A stretch of DNA of 9,429 nucleotides from JBGVMW01 sp045125095 (GTDB lineage Bacteria > Bacillota > Clostridia > Lachnospirales > Lachnospiraceae), in assembly GCA_045125095.1 (NCBI GenBank), contig JBGVMW010000091.1:1-9429 (forward strand), read 5' to 3'. The first letter of the stretch is position 1. Each line of letters begins with the position of its first letter. The notes under the pieces are model-generated. The model worked only from the letters and a program-made list of their open reading frames with translations, was not told the DNA's origin and made no database searches. The position numbers and the translations under genes are program-made. Of the stretch, positions 1 through 5,332 are shown piece by piece.

Positions 1-73
1 TGTTAGAGTCGGGTAGGATTAACCATTTTTAGTCGGCTTAAATTAACCAATTTAAGCCAAGTAGAAATAACCA
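1..73. repeat. IS21 left end: terminal repeat plus three 24-bp-phased repeats
   Basis: The terminal repeat TGTTAGAGTCGGGT (1-14) is followed by ATTAACCA at 18-25, ATTAACCA at 42-49 and AATAACCA at 66-73, spaced exactly 24 bp. Such multiple end repeats are known transposase binding sites in the IS21 family; the role of these copies is inferred. Confidence 0.8.
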
Positions 74-99
74 ATGTACCAGTTATTCCTTTCTTTAGT

Positions 100-900
100 T
101 TATTCTGTTTTTGGTAAAGGAGATAATTCTCCAGCAGTTATTGATATTGTTTTACAATTCTGACCTCGATAACTACTTCCTTTTATCATAAATACCATCG
201 CGTCATCAAATATTCTATCTAATGCACATAGCAAAGAAGAATCTTCTCCAAAGAACTCTCCCCACTTGTCAGGTGTTTTATTACTTGTAAATATCATGTT
301 GTTTGGACCCTCTTTACTATATCGTCTATCAATTACATCAAAAAACATTCGTGTGTTTTCTTTGTCAAATACACATCTTCCTATTTCATCTATAATCAAA
401 CAGGATGGATTGACTAGGTTATTTATTACAGCACTTTCACGTCCAAGTCTTCTGGCATCAGTAAACTTCTGATTTAATTCTGTTGCTTTTAAAAAGTATG
501 CCTTGTATTCATTGCTGCAGCATACTCGTCCATATGCCATTGCAAGATGAGTTTTTCCTACGCCCTGAGGTCCTATGAAAGCGAGATTTTTATGTGCATA
601 TAGGCTTGACAGTGTAGATAGTTCTTTTAATGCTTCGACGTTTTTACCATTGATTCTACTAAAGTCGTAATTATCAAATGTCTTTGGATTCTTCAATGGA
701 ATTCTGCTCATTTGTTGCAACATGTTCACAAGATTATCATGTCTTTTTTCCTTTAAATACAACAAAAAATCTGAAATTGCCTTTGCTTCTCCTTCTGTAT
801 ACCTGTTTTTTAATATTACATCAGCTATTTCTTGAGCATTTATGCTTAGCTTTAGATAGCTTGCTGTTCTTTCAATTTCATCAAATATTAAGTTTTCCAT
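100..900 (-). CDS. istB: IS21-family transposition helper ATPase IstB
   Basis: This is the AAA+ ATPase that assists the IstA transposase in target selection and strand transfer on DNA. The 266-residue product has the usual IstB length. It has a helical N-terminal part with an FDNYDF-type motif near residue 75-80, Walker A GPQGVGKT at 110-117, Walker B CLIIDE at 167-172, a sensor-like stretch NMIFTSNK at 201-208 and an arginine-finger candidate at R229. The ATG shares one base with the istA stop (TAATG), and GAGGAGGG lies about nine bases upstream, so translation is probably coupled. The gene is intact and lies wholly inside the insertion sequence. Assignment rests on motifs and on synteny with istA. 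Confidence 0.95.
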   Translation of the reverse strand: MENLIFDEIERTASYLKLSINAQEIADVILKNRYTEGEAKAISDFLLYLKEKRHDNLVNMLQQMSRIPLKNPKTFDNYDFSRINGKNVEALKELSTLSSLYAHKNLAFIGPQGVGKTHLAMAYGRVCCSNEYKAYFLKATELNQKFTDARRLGRESAVINNLVNPSCLIIDEIGRCVFDKENTRMFFDVIDRRYSKEGPNNMIFTSNKTPDKWGEFFGEDSSLLCALDRIFDDAMVFMIKGSSYRGQNCKTISITAGELSPLPKTE

Positions 901-2228
901 TATTCAAGTCCCTCCTCAAAATTAAATCTGCTAAATTCCTGAGCATATGATGGAGGGGACATTTGACTGATTTTAACCTTAACAGGTACGGAAGGAACTT
1001 CCTCGGGCTGAAGAGTAACATACTGATCTCGACATGTACTATCCTTACGACTCCATGTAACATCATGTGTTGTAAGAGTCTTTGTCATATTCAAATCATA
1101 TATATACAAGACATATCCATCTCTTTTGACACGGCACGTTTTCTCTGTATACCAATAAGGTACGCCGAATCTTCTTCCTTCGTAAGTGACAAATCCATCA
1201 AATGAAATGCATCTTTCTGGGCAAAGATAATATGACAATTCAATTGATTCCTCTAATAAAGGGGCAACTTTCAGACACGAAGAAGTATGTTTCTCATTAG
1301 GAATGCAATCGACTGCTCTATGATACAGAGAGTTTTGTCGGTTGCACCAACTTAATGCCTCATAGTTTAAATCTGTTAACTCAGTAAAGATTCTTCCTGG
1401 GAGAAAGTTTTCTTTTACGAAACGCACAAGTCTCTCTACAGCTCCTTTGGTAAACGGATGTCTTGGTTTACACAGTTTAGTTTCAAAGCAAAGGTTATTC
1501 ATAAACACCTCATAATCCTTTTGCCATATAGGCTTGCCTTGAGTATCGCGTTTAATAACAACACTCTTCATGTTATCAGTTAAAACGTACTTTGGAATGC
1601 CCATATAAATAAAGGCGTGTATCATTCCTATAAAAAGATTCTCCTGTTTAGCGTTCGGAAAGAATTCAATATAACGTTGACCACAGTGATGGCATATCAT
1701 TGCAAAACATGCGATCTTATATGATTGACCATCTGCTGTTTCAACAGTTACAAATCCCCAGTCCATTTGATATGATTCTCCTGGTTCAGTTTCATATCTT
1801 CTACCACGATTTCCCTGGGGTGCAACAAGCTGTCTTTTGGCAGGAACAAGATTTTTATTATTGTTGATGTAATCCTTCACACTGCTTAAGCTGCCTTTAT
1901 AGCCGTTTTCACTTATTCTATCAAATATGACAGATGAATTAACTATTCCTTTTGAGAGCAAACCATTTATTGTTCCTGTAAAACCTGAAATTTTGCTTGC
2001 ATTATTAGATGCTTTACCTGTAAGACCATGAGGCTTAACCTCAAAGTTATTGGCTTTTAGAGCTCTAAGTTTGCCACGGGTAATTCCTGTGCGTCTTTCT
2101 AGTTCTGCAAGATTTACTTTGTTAATATCGAATTTTTCACCTAATTCATTCTTTAATTCATTAAGTGCTTGTGTTAAAATTTCTTGTAAGTCATTATGTT
2201 TATTATTCTCAATCATGATTTTTATCAC
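900..2228 (-). CDS. istA: IS21-family transposase IstA (DDE)
   Basis: This is the transposase that cuts and joins the element ends. An N-terminal helix-turn-helix segment (about residues 36-62, with ERRTGITRGKLRALK) is followed by an RNase H-like catalytic core. The acidic triad is visible as D156 (QMDWG), D218 (LTDNM) and E265 (KGAVERLV), with spacings typical of the family. A C-terminal beta-rich region follows at about 330-420. At 442 residues it is a normal or slightly short IstA. The longest reading begins at GTG (2228); the ATG four codons later (2216) is an equally good start because neither has a strong ribosome binding site. It is followed directly by istB with a one-base overlap. 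No frameshift or stop is seen, so the element may be active. Confidence 0.95.
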   Translation of the reverse strand: MIKIMIENNKHNDLQEILTQALNELKNELGEKFDINKVNLAELERRTGITRGKLRALKANNFEVKPHGLTGKASNNASKISGFTGTINGLLSKGIVNSSVIFDRISENGYKGSLSSVKDYINNNKNLVPAKRQLVAPQGNRGRRYETEPGESYQMDWGFVTVETADGQSYKIACFAMICHHCGQRYIEFFPNAKQENLFIGMIHAFIYMGIPKYVLTDNMKSVVIKRDTQGKPIWQKDYEVFMNNLCFETKLCKPRHPFTKGAVERLVRFVKENFLPGRIFTELTDLNYEALSWCNRQNSLYHRAVDCIPNEKHTSSCLKVAPLLEESIELSYYLCPERCISFDGFVTYEGRRFGVPYWYTEKTCRVKRDGYVLYIYDLNMTKTLTTHDVTWSRKDSTCRDQYVTLQPEEVPSVPVKVKISQMSPPSYAQEFSRFNFEEGLE

Positions 2229-2298
2229 TGGTACATTGGCATATATCAGTTTATTACAAAATCATTTGAAAACATAATGGCTTTTTTTATTGAATGAA

Positions 2299-2371
2299 TG
2301 GTTATTTTATCTCAGCTAGTATTGGTCAATTTAACTCGGCTTAACGTGGCTGGTTTAACCCGACTCTAACA
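2299..2371. repeat. IS21 right end: terminal repeat plus phased repeats
   Basis: Read inward on the minus strand, this end begins TGTTAGAGTCGGGT (2371-2358). It has CCA cores at the same distances from the tip as the left end: positions 23-25, 47-49 (ATTGACCA, 2330-2323) and 71-73 (AATAACCA, 2306-2299). Further inside, a 13-bp CCAATGTACCAGT is shared in inverted orientation between 71-83 and 2227-2239. Confidence 0.78.
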
Positions 2372-2383
2372 TCAGTATTCAGT

Positions 2384-2389
2384 TGTCAA
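2384..2389 (-). promoter_or_regulatory. TTGACA -35-like box cut off by the insertion sequence
   Basis: Minus-strand TTGACA lies downstream of the Orf8-like gene, in the place where Tn916-like elements read toward xis and int. A -10 box at 17 bp would fall at about 2361-2366, which is now IS sequence (GAGTCG) and not a -10. If this was a promoter, the IS21 insertion separated its two halves. The call is speculative. Confidence 0.25.
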
Positions 2390-2446
2390 GGTACAGGATG
2401 CATACGCACCGATCAGCGAATGGAAAGGGACACCGCTGACCGCCTG

Positions 2447-2686
2447 CTATGCAACTTCAAAAGCCAATATTTTCGTAATCAGCTTTGTTTCTAATCTGCG
2501 ACGTAAAGTTTCATCAACACAGTAATGCGGATTTCCGCACTCATCATAGAGCTTTCTTGTAGACAGAGCTGCAATATACCCCTCGTAATGTTTCAAAACC
2601 TTATTGATTGCTTCCACATCGCCGGAAGCTGCTGCCGCAATGATATGGTAAGGCAGCAACTTTGAACATTTACTTGATTTCTCCAT
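2447..2686 (-). CDS. Tn916 Orf8-like helix-turn-helix protein
   Basis: This 79-residue protein resembles the small conserved helix-turn-helix proteins (HTH_16/Orf8 type) encoded next to the sigma-like Orf7 in Tn916-family elements, where the pair is thought to promote expression of excision and transfer genes. Visible features are the LLPYHIIAAAASGDVEAINKVL segment near residues 10-30 and the RRRLETKLITKILAFE end, both characteristic of this family. The ATG lies inside the 3' end of the corrected sigma frame (17-bp overlap), with GAGGG a few bases upstream, so the two genes are translated together. It ends 75 bp before the IS21 right end and is intact. The family call rests on residue pattern and position; the exact biochemical role is not proven. 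Confidence 0.85.
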   Translation of the reverse strand: MEKSSKCSKLLPYHIIAAAASGDVEAINKVLKHYEGYIAALSTRKLYDECGNPHYCVDETLRRRLETKLITKILAFEVA

Positions 2687-3111
2687 TCCTGATTCCCTCC
2701 ATAATCTTTTTTAATGCCTGGAGTGAGCTTACACGGTGATGATGAATGGTACTTCTGACAAGGTTCATGTGCTTTGCAATCTCCGTATCTGTCATATCCA
2801 GAAAAAAAAGACAACAAAATAACATTCCGCTTTTTTTCCGGCAGATACTTCAATGCTTCACTGATCAGCTCGTCCTTTACCTCAACATCATAATCAAGGA
2901 CACGAAATACCTCTGATTCTGCTATGTAATCATCCTCAGTATTCAACCGACTCAACTCCTCCTGCGTTAGTTCCGAGAAAGAAACTTCATGCTTCTGCCG
3001 ATAGCTTCTTGCCCGTTCATAGTCAATCATTTCATTCTTTAACAGGGTTTTACAAAAGCTGTCAAACTGTTTCCTTATTCTTAACTGCTTTTCGGAAGAA
3101 GATTGCTCCAT
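2670..3111 (-). pseudogene. Sigma-70-like factor (Tn916 Orf7-like), frameshifted at T8
   Basis: This is an RNA-polymerase sigma-like regulator of the Orf7 type. The frame starting at ATG 3111 has an excellent AAGGAGGTGA ribosome site eight bases upstream. It reads normally to EKKRNVILLSFF (about residue 103), then leaves the expected frame at a run of eight T on the coding strand (2802-2809 on the plus strand). Removing one T restores a continuous reading through LDMTDTEIAKHMNLVRSTIH, a region-4-type helix-turn-helix, to a TAA at 2670-2672. That gives 146 residues, close to Tn916 Orf7 (about 140). The uncorrected frame adds unrelated sequence and runs to 2593, inside the Orf8-like gene. A true null mutation, a sequencing or assembly error, or slippage-dependent expression are all possible. 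The gene lies downstream of a long attenuator-like leader and overlaps the Orf8-like gene. Confidence 0.85.
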
Positions 3112-3238
3112 AAGAGTTCACCTCCTTCCGCACCCATTTGGAACAGAGTGAAATATCTCCCTTTCACTCCGTAGCACGAATGGAAATATGAGCAGCGTCG
3201 AAAAATCGACAACTTTTTGAAAAAAAATTTATGTATAT

Positions 3239-3276
3239 AAAAAACGCCCTTGCAGGTACATACCCACAGGACGTTT
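3239..3276 (-). terminator. Intrinsic terminator in the sigma leader (attenuator candidate)
   Basis: On the minus strand, AAACGTCCTGTGGGTA pairs with TACCTGCAAGGGCGTTT through about 16 base pairs, including G-U pairs, with one bulged A and a tight loop. It is followed by six T. It lies about 130 bases upstream of the sigma ATG and within the same transcription unit, so it would stop transcription before the gene unless prevented. Confidence 0.8.
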
Positions 3277-3311
3277 CCTATATCTGATATTAAACTTTTA
3301 CCACACAATCC

Positions 3312-3330
3312 AAGTGCATATAGTGCACTT
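3312..3330. repeat. Palindromic AGTGCA box in the sigma leader
   Basis: The plus strand reads AGTGCATATAGTGCACT, containing the perfect palindrome AGTGCACT (3322-3329) and a second AGTGCA (3313-3318). The core matches the AGTGCA boxes at 3546 and 3580. It may be a further operator, or an RNA hairpin of the leader. Confidence 0.5.
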
Positions 3331-3347
3331 TCAATGATATACTTTGC

Positions 3348-3365
3348 CGCATCTACGAAGATGCG
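3348..3365 (-). other. Leader RNA hairpin after the leader peptide
   Basis: CGCATCT and AGATGCG form a perfect 7-bp stem with a four-base loop. It starts about ten bases after the leader-peptide stop, where a stalled or terminating ribosome would affect its folding. Confidence 0.6.
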
Positions 3366-3375
3366 ACCTATAAAA

Positions 3376-3417
3376 TTACCTTTCCACGCAAAATGCCGGA
3401 CAGGTTCCTAATAACAT
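3376..3417 (-). CDS. Putative 13-residue leader peptide MLLGTCPAFCVER
   Basis: This short frame, ATG at 3417 to TAA at 3376-3378, encodes MLLGTCPAFCVER. An AGAGG ribosome site lies eight bases upstream. It sits in the leader of the sigma gene, upstream of a 7-bp hairpin and an intrinsic terminator, the usual layout of a translation-dependent attenuator. Tn916 uses a leader peptide and attenuation upstream of tet(M); here a comparable arrangement precedes the sigma gene. Two cysteine codons and a proline could be the sensing points, but no amino-acid run is obvious. I do not recognise the peptide. It is inferred from position and ribosome site only; conservation in related elements is not known to me. 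Confidence 0.5.
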   Translation of the reverse strand: MLLGTCPAFCVER

Positions 3418-3462
3418 AAAAATATCCTCTAAACTGTTCAGAACACATAACTCTCCCAAACA

Positions 3463-3501
3463 TATTCAAAGGACAAAACAACGTGAAAAAACCTTTGAAT
3501 A
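3463..3501. repeat. 10-bp inverted repeat in the sigma leader
   Basis: TATTCAAAGG (3463-3472) and CCTTTGAATA (3492-3501) are perfect inverted copies separated by 19 bases. In the minus-strand transcript they would form a hairpin upstream of the leader peptide. The plus-strand side is followed by seven T but has no gene upstream to terminate. Confidence 0.6.
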
Positions 3502-3541
3502 CTGCGTTTTTTTATATGCAATATCCAAAGTTCCTATATTC

Positions 3542-3587
3542 TATTAGTGCATTATACCCCTTTACTAAAGTGAATTATTAGTGCATT
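3542..3587. repeat. Pair of TATTAGTGCATT operator-like repeats
   Basis: The 12-mer TATTAGTGCATT occurs at 3542-3553 and 3576-3587, spaced 34 bp, on either side of the minus-strand promoter. A related TGCACT (3602-3607) and GTGCA (3625-3629) lie next to the repressor start. They are probably binding sites for the divergently encoded XRE protein. Confidence 0.55.
3551..3556 (-). promoter_or_regulatory. TATAAT -10 box of the sigma/orf8-like operon
   Basis: The minus strand has a consensus TATAAT preceded by GGGG, about 440 bases upstream of the sigma ATG. No good -35 is seen at 16-18 bp (AATAAT at 17). The box overlaps the end of one TATTAGTGCATT repeat and the other repeat lies upstream, so repression or activation at this site is likely. 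Confidence 0.5.
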
Positions 3588-3632
3588 TCCAAACCAAAAC
3601 GTGCACTATACACTATACATGGAGGTGCATAT

Positions 3633-3980
3633 ATGGCTAAATCTAAGAAAATTGATAAAGACATGGGTTTTCGTCTTAAAAAGGCTAGACTGGATCAAAA
3701 GCTGACATACGATGAGTTATCAGAAATGTCCGGTGTTTCCTCAAGGTATATCAAGGAAATTGAAAATCATGGCAATATTCCAAGCCTTGAGAAATTGGGG
3801 CAACTGATTCGTGCATTACATATCTCCGCTGATCCTTTCTTTTATCCGGCAGCTCCAACCGACAATTTGGATTATCAAAGGCTGCTGGTCTATCTCTCAC
3901 AATGTACAGAAGAACAGATAACAACGATTCTTGCCATTGTGGAAGCCTATCTTCGGACATATAACAAACCCACAAATTAG
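3633..3980 (+). CDS. XRE-family repressor, Tn916 Orf9-like
   Basis: This is a DNA-binding transcriptional regulator of 115 residues. An N-terminal Cro/CI-type helix-turn-helix spans about residues 13-67 (RLKKARLDQKLTYDELSEMSG, then SSRYIKEIENHGNIPS), with the ADPFFYPA segment that often follows this domain. A helical tail at 82-110 may dimerise. The start is ATG 3633 with GGAGG seven bases upstream. It is divergent from the sigma/Orf8-like operon, as Orf9 is in Tn916, where it is thought to repress the orf7 promoter. The shared upstream region carries repeated AGTGCA-type boxes that are plausible operators. It is followed by a strong hairpin shared with the convergent gene. The family is clear; target and effector are inferred from position. 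Confidence 0.88.
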   Translation: MAKSKKIDKDMGFRLKKARLDQKLTYDELSEMSGVSSRYIKEIENHGNIPSLEKLGQLIRALHISADPFFYPAAPTDNLDYQRLLVYLSQCTEEQITTILAIVEAYLRTYNKPTN

Positions 3981-4033
3981 AATAGCAGAAAGATTTTGAT
4001 TTTAACTTGATTGTTTCTGAATTATTCTGGAGT

Positions 4034-4077
4034 AAAACAGGGTGGAAGTTCCATGATCGGACGCTCCACCCTGCTTA
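4034..4077. terminator. Shared hairpin terminator between convergent genes
   Basis: CAGGGTGGA (4038-4046) and TCCACCCTG (4065-4073) form a 9-bp GC-rich stem. An outer GTAA/TTAC pairing is possible. The minus-strand side is followed by GTTTTAC directly after the stop of the 4079-4414 gene, and the plus-strand side serves the XRE gene. Confidence 0.75.
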
Positions 4078-4078
4078 C

Positions 4079-4414
4079 TTATTTCATTATTGTATTCAAT
4101 AACTCTTTTACCTTAACACTCTCTTTAACAATTCCAAGTCCGGCAAGTATCTGTACTGCATCTACGATACCCTGATAATAGGCTCTCTGTTGCTCCTGAA
4201 AGTGTGCATGATCTACAATATCCATATAGTTTTCCAAAAAAATTCTCTGCTCTGCAGAAAGCTCAGATAAGAATTTTTCATATTTCCGGTTTGCTTTTTT
4301 CAGTTCCTTATCAGCTTTCTTTGTTTCCTCTGTCTGTATGGAATACTCCCGTTCGCCTGCTTCACTGCGAAGCTCCTCAAAAACTTCAGATAGCTTTTCA
4401 AATACTTCATTCAT
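4079..4414 (-). CDS. Small helical hypothetical protein (111 aa)
   Basis: I do not recognise this protein with certainty; it resembles uncharacterised small Firmicutes proteins of about 110 residues. It is hydrophilic and mostly helical. Residues 1-65 are rich in E and K (MNEVFEKLSEVFEELRSEAG, then KKADKELKKANRKYEKFLSEL) and likely form a coiled coil. The C-terminal part contains AYYQGIVDAVQILAGLGIV. No signal peptide or membrane segment is seen. ATG 4414 is preferred over an ATG 54 bases upstream because AGGTGG lies about seven bases before it. It is divergent from the second XRE gene, with 17-bp direct repeats between them, and converges with the Orf9-like gene. It may be accessory cargo or a partner of that regulator; no function is claimed. 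Confidence 0.75.
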   Translation of the reverse strand: MNEVFEKLSEVFEELRSEAGEREYSIQTEETKKADKELKKANRKYEKFLSELSAEQRIFLENYMDIVDHAHFQEQQRAYYQGIVDAVQILAGLGIVKESVKVKELLNTIMK

Positions 4415-4460
4415 TTTGTGTCCACCTTTCTCTAAATAAGTATTGCATTTTACAGGCAGT

Positions 4461-4489
4461 ATTATCAATCCTAAAATTTCTTACAACAA
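4461..4489 (-). promoter_or_regulatory. Promoter of the 4079-4414 gene (TTGTTG-N17-GATAAT)
   Basis: The minus strand shows TTGTTG (4489-4484), a 17-bp spacer and GATAAT (4466-4461), about 45 bases upstream of the chosen ATG. One copy of the 17-bp direct repeat (4499-4515) lies just upstream of the -35 box. Confidence 0.45.
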
Positions 4490-4498
4490 TATTTTTTC

Positions 4499-4570
4499 GC
4501 ACTTCATCTTTAGAAGTATATTATCAAGATTATTCCGTAAAATCAATCATGTGGCACTTCATCTTTAGAA
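4499..4570 (+). repeat. 17-bp direct repeats upstream of the second XRE gene
   Basis: GCACTTCATCTTTAGAA occurs at 4499-4515 and 4554-4570, 55 bp apart. The first copy, extended by GT, has ACTTC and GAAGT arms around seven bases. The second ends just before the ribosome site of the XRE gene. They are plausible operators for that regulator and the divergent gene. Confidence 0.65.
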
Positions 4571-4583
4571 AGTTGGTGATGAT

Positions 4584-4841
4584 TTGAAAATTTACTGGAA
4601 TAAAGAAAACAATTCCAAAAATCTGATAGGTCAGAGGGTAAAGGAATTGCGAACTGAAAGGCAGCTATCGCAAAAAGCACTAGCAGAACAGCTCCAGCTT
4701 GCCGGATATGAATTTAGCGATTTGACCGTATTACGAATAGAACAAGGGACACGCTTTGTACCGGATTATGAAGTGGTTGCCCTTGCTGAATTTTTCCATG
4801 TATCTTGTGAATATCTTTTAGGTGTCAGAAATGAAAAATAA
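4584..4841 (+). CDS. XRE-family helix-turn-helix regulator, TTG start
   Basis: This 85-residue Cro/CI-type regulator is nearly all domain. The helix-turn-helix spans about residues 15-79 (IGQRVKELRTERQLSQKALAEQL, then FSDLTVLRIEQGTRFVPDYE) and ends in the typical FFHVSCEYLLG motif. The only start in frame is TTG 4584: an in-frame TAG lies at 4566-4568 and no ATG or GTG lies between. GGTGAT three to nine bases upstream can act as ribosome site. It is divergent from the 4079-4414 gene, with two 17-bp repeats between. It ends in a bidirectional terminator shared with the winged-helix gene. It probably represses its own region; the target is inferred. Confidence 0.85.
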   Translation: MKIYWNKENNSKNLIGQRVKELRTERQLSQKALAEQLQLAGYEFSDLTVLRIEQGTRFVPDYEVVALAEFFHVSCEYLLGVRNEK

Positions 4842-4878
4842 GCAGTGATCTGTATTTCTTCTTTACAGACCGCTGCTT
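4840..4878. terminator. Bidirectional terminator between convergent genes
   Basis: AAGCAGTGATCTGT (4840-4853) pairs with ACAGACCGCTGCTT (4865-4878) through a 14-bp stem with one mismatch and one G-U pair, and an 11-base loop. AAATTTTTG follows on the plus strand and ATTTTTC on the minus strand. The stop of the winged-helix gene lies within the right arm. Confidence 0.85.
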
Positions 4879-5225
4879 AAATTTTTGTTAAAACGATACC
4901 CAACTCCCCAGACCGTCTGTATGTAGATTGGCTTGCTTGGATTGTCCTCAATCTTCTCCCGAATATTCCGAATATGGCTCATGACGATGTTGTAATCGCC
5001 AAAATATGGCTCTTTCCAAACACTATCATATATCTGCTCTTTGCTAAATACTATTCCGGCATTTTGAGCCAACAACAATAAAATTACAAATTCTGTATAT
5101 GTAAGTTCAATCTCATTTTCGTTACGAACCACAAGCCGCTTGCATTTATCAATATAAAGTCCCTCAAAACAAAGCTCTCCTTTATGGACAGCTTTATGTT
5201 TCAAAACCTCTATATCTTCACTCAC
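4863..5225 (-). CDS. OmpR/PhoB-type winged-helix protein without receiver domain
   Basis: The 120-residue reading from GTG 5225 is almost entirely an OmpR-type DNA-binding domain (about 16-113). It has EIELTYTEFVILLLLAQN, FSKEQIYDSVW, the recognition helix region NIVMSHIRNIREKIED and the wing IQTVWGVGYRF. A full response regulator would have about 120 more residues in front. The same frame continues upstream to a TGA at 5298-5300 without any usual start codon and reads KILILTFEDDEEH, like the first strand and acidic pocket of a receiver, then joins directly to the DNA-binding domain. A TTG at 5293 with GGGGTGA ahead would give MGKILIL if one A were added after GGA. So it is either a naturally receiver-less regulator with a damaged or unusual start, or a decayed one. 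No histidine kinase is adjacent. Confidence 0.75.
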   Translation of the reverse strand: MSEDIEVLKHKAVHKGELCFEGLYIDKCKRLVVRNENEIELTYTEFVILLLLAQNAGIVFSKEQIYDSVWKEPYFGDYNIVMSHIRNIREKIEDNPSKPIYIQTVWGVGYRFNKNLSSGL

Positions 5226-5332
5226 ACACGATATAATACGGTTGATAATATGTTCTTCGTCATCTTCAAATGTTAAAATTAGAATCTTCCCAAATGATCA
5301 CCCCATTTCACATCCTGTACAAGTCAATTATT

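Larger units (their letters stand above)
1..2371 (-). mobile_element. Complete IS21-family insertion sequence
   Basis: The element is bounded by perfect 14-bp inverted repeats, TGTTAGAGTCGGGT at 1-14 and its complement at 2358-2371. The outer ends read TG...CA as in IS21 elements. It contains istA and istB in that order on the minus strand, and both are intact. Each end carries subterminal CCA-containing repeats spaced 24 bp apart, as expected for multiple transposase binding sites. The window starts exactly at the left end, so the 4-8 bp target duplication cannot be verified. The bases after the right end (2372 onward) belong to the region downstream of the Orf8-like gene of the host element. 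No cargo gene is present inside. Confidence 0.93.

Noticed and set aside
2593..2800. C-terminal part of the uncorrected sigma reading as a real domain
   Set aside because: The sequence after LSFF (cysteine- and proline-rich) matches no sigma region, and the alternative frame gives a complete region 4, so the extension is a frameshift product.
3081..3308. 75-codon minus-strand reading in the sigma leader
   Set aside because: It overlaps the sigma start and its terminator hairpin, has no ribosome site or recognisable domain, and its residues follow the leader RNA structures.
4204..4587. 127-codon plus-strand reading
   Set aside because: Antisense to the 4079-4414 gene and to the intergenic repeats, with no ribosome site. 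The minus-strand gene has better signals.
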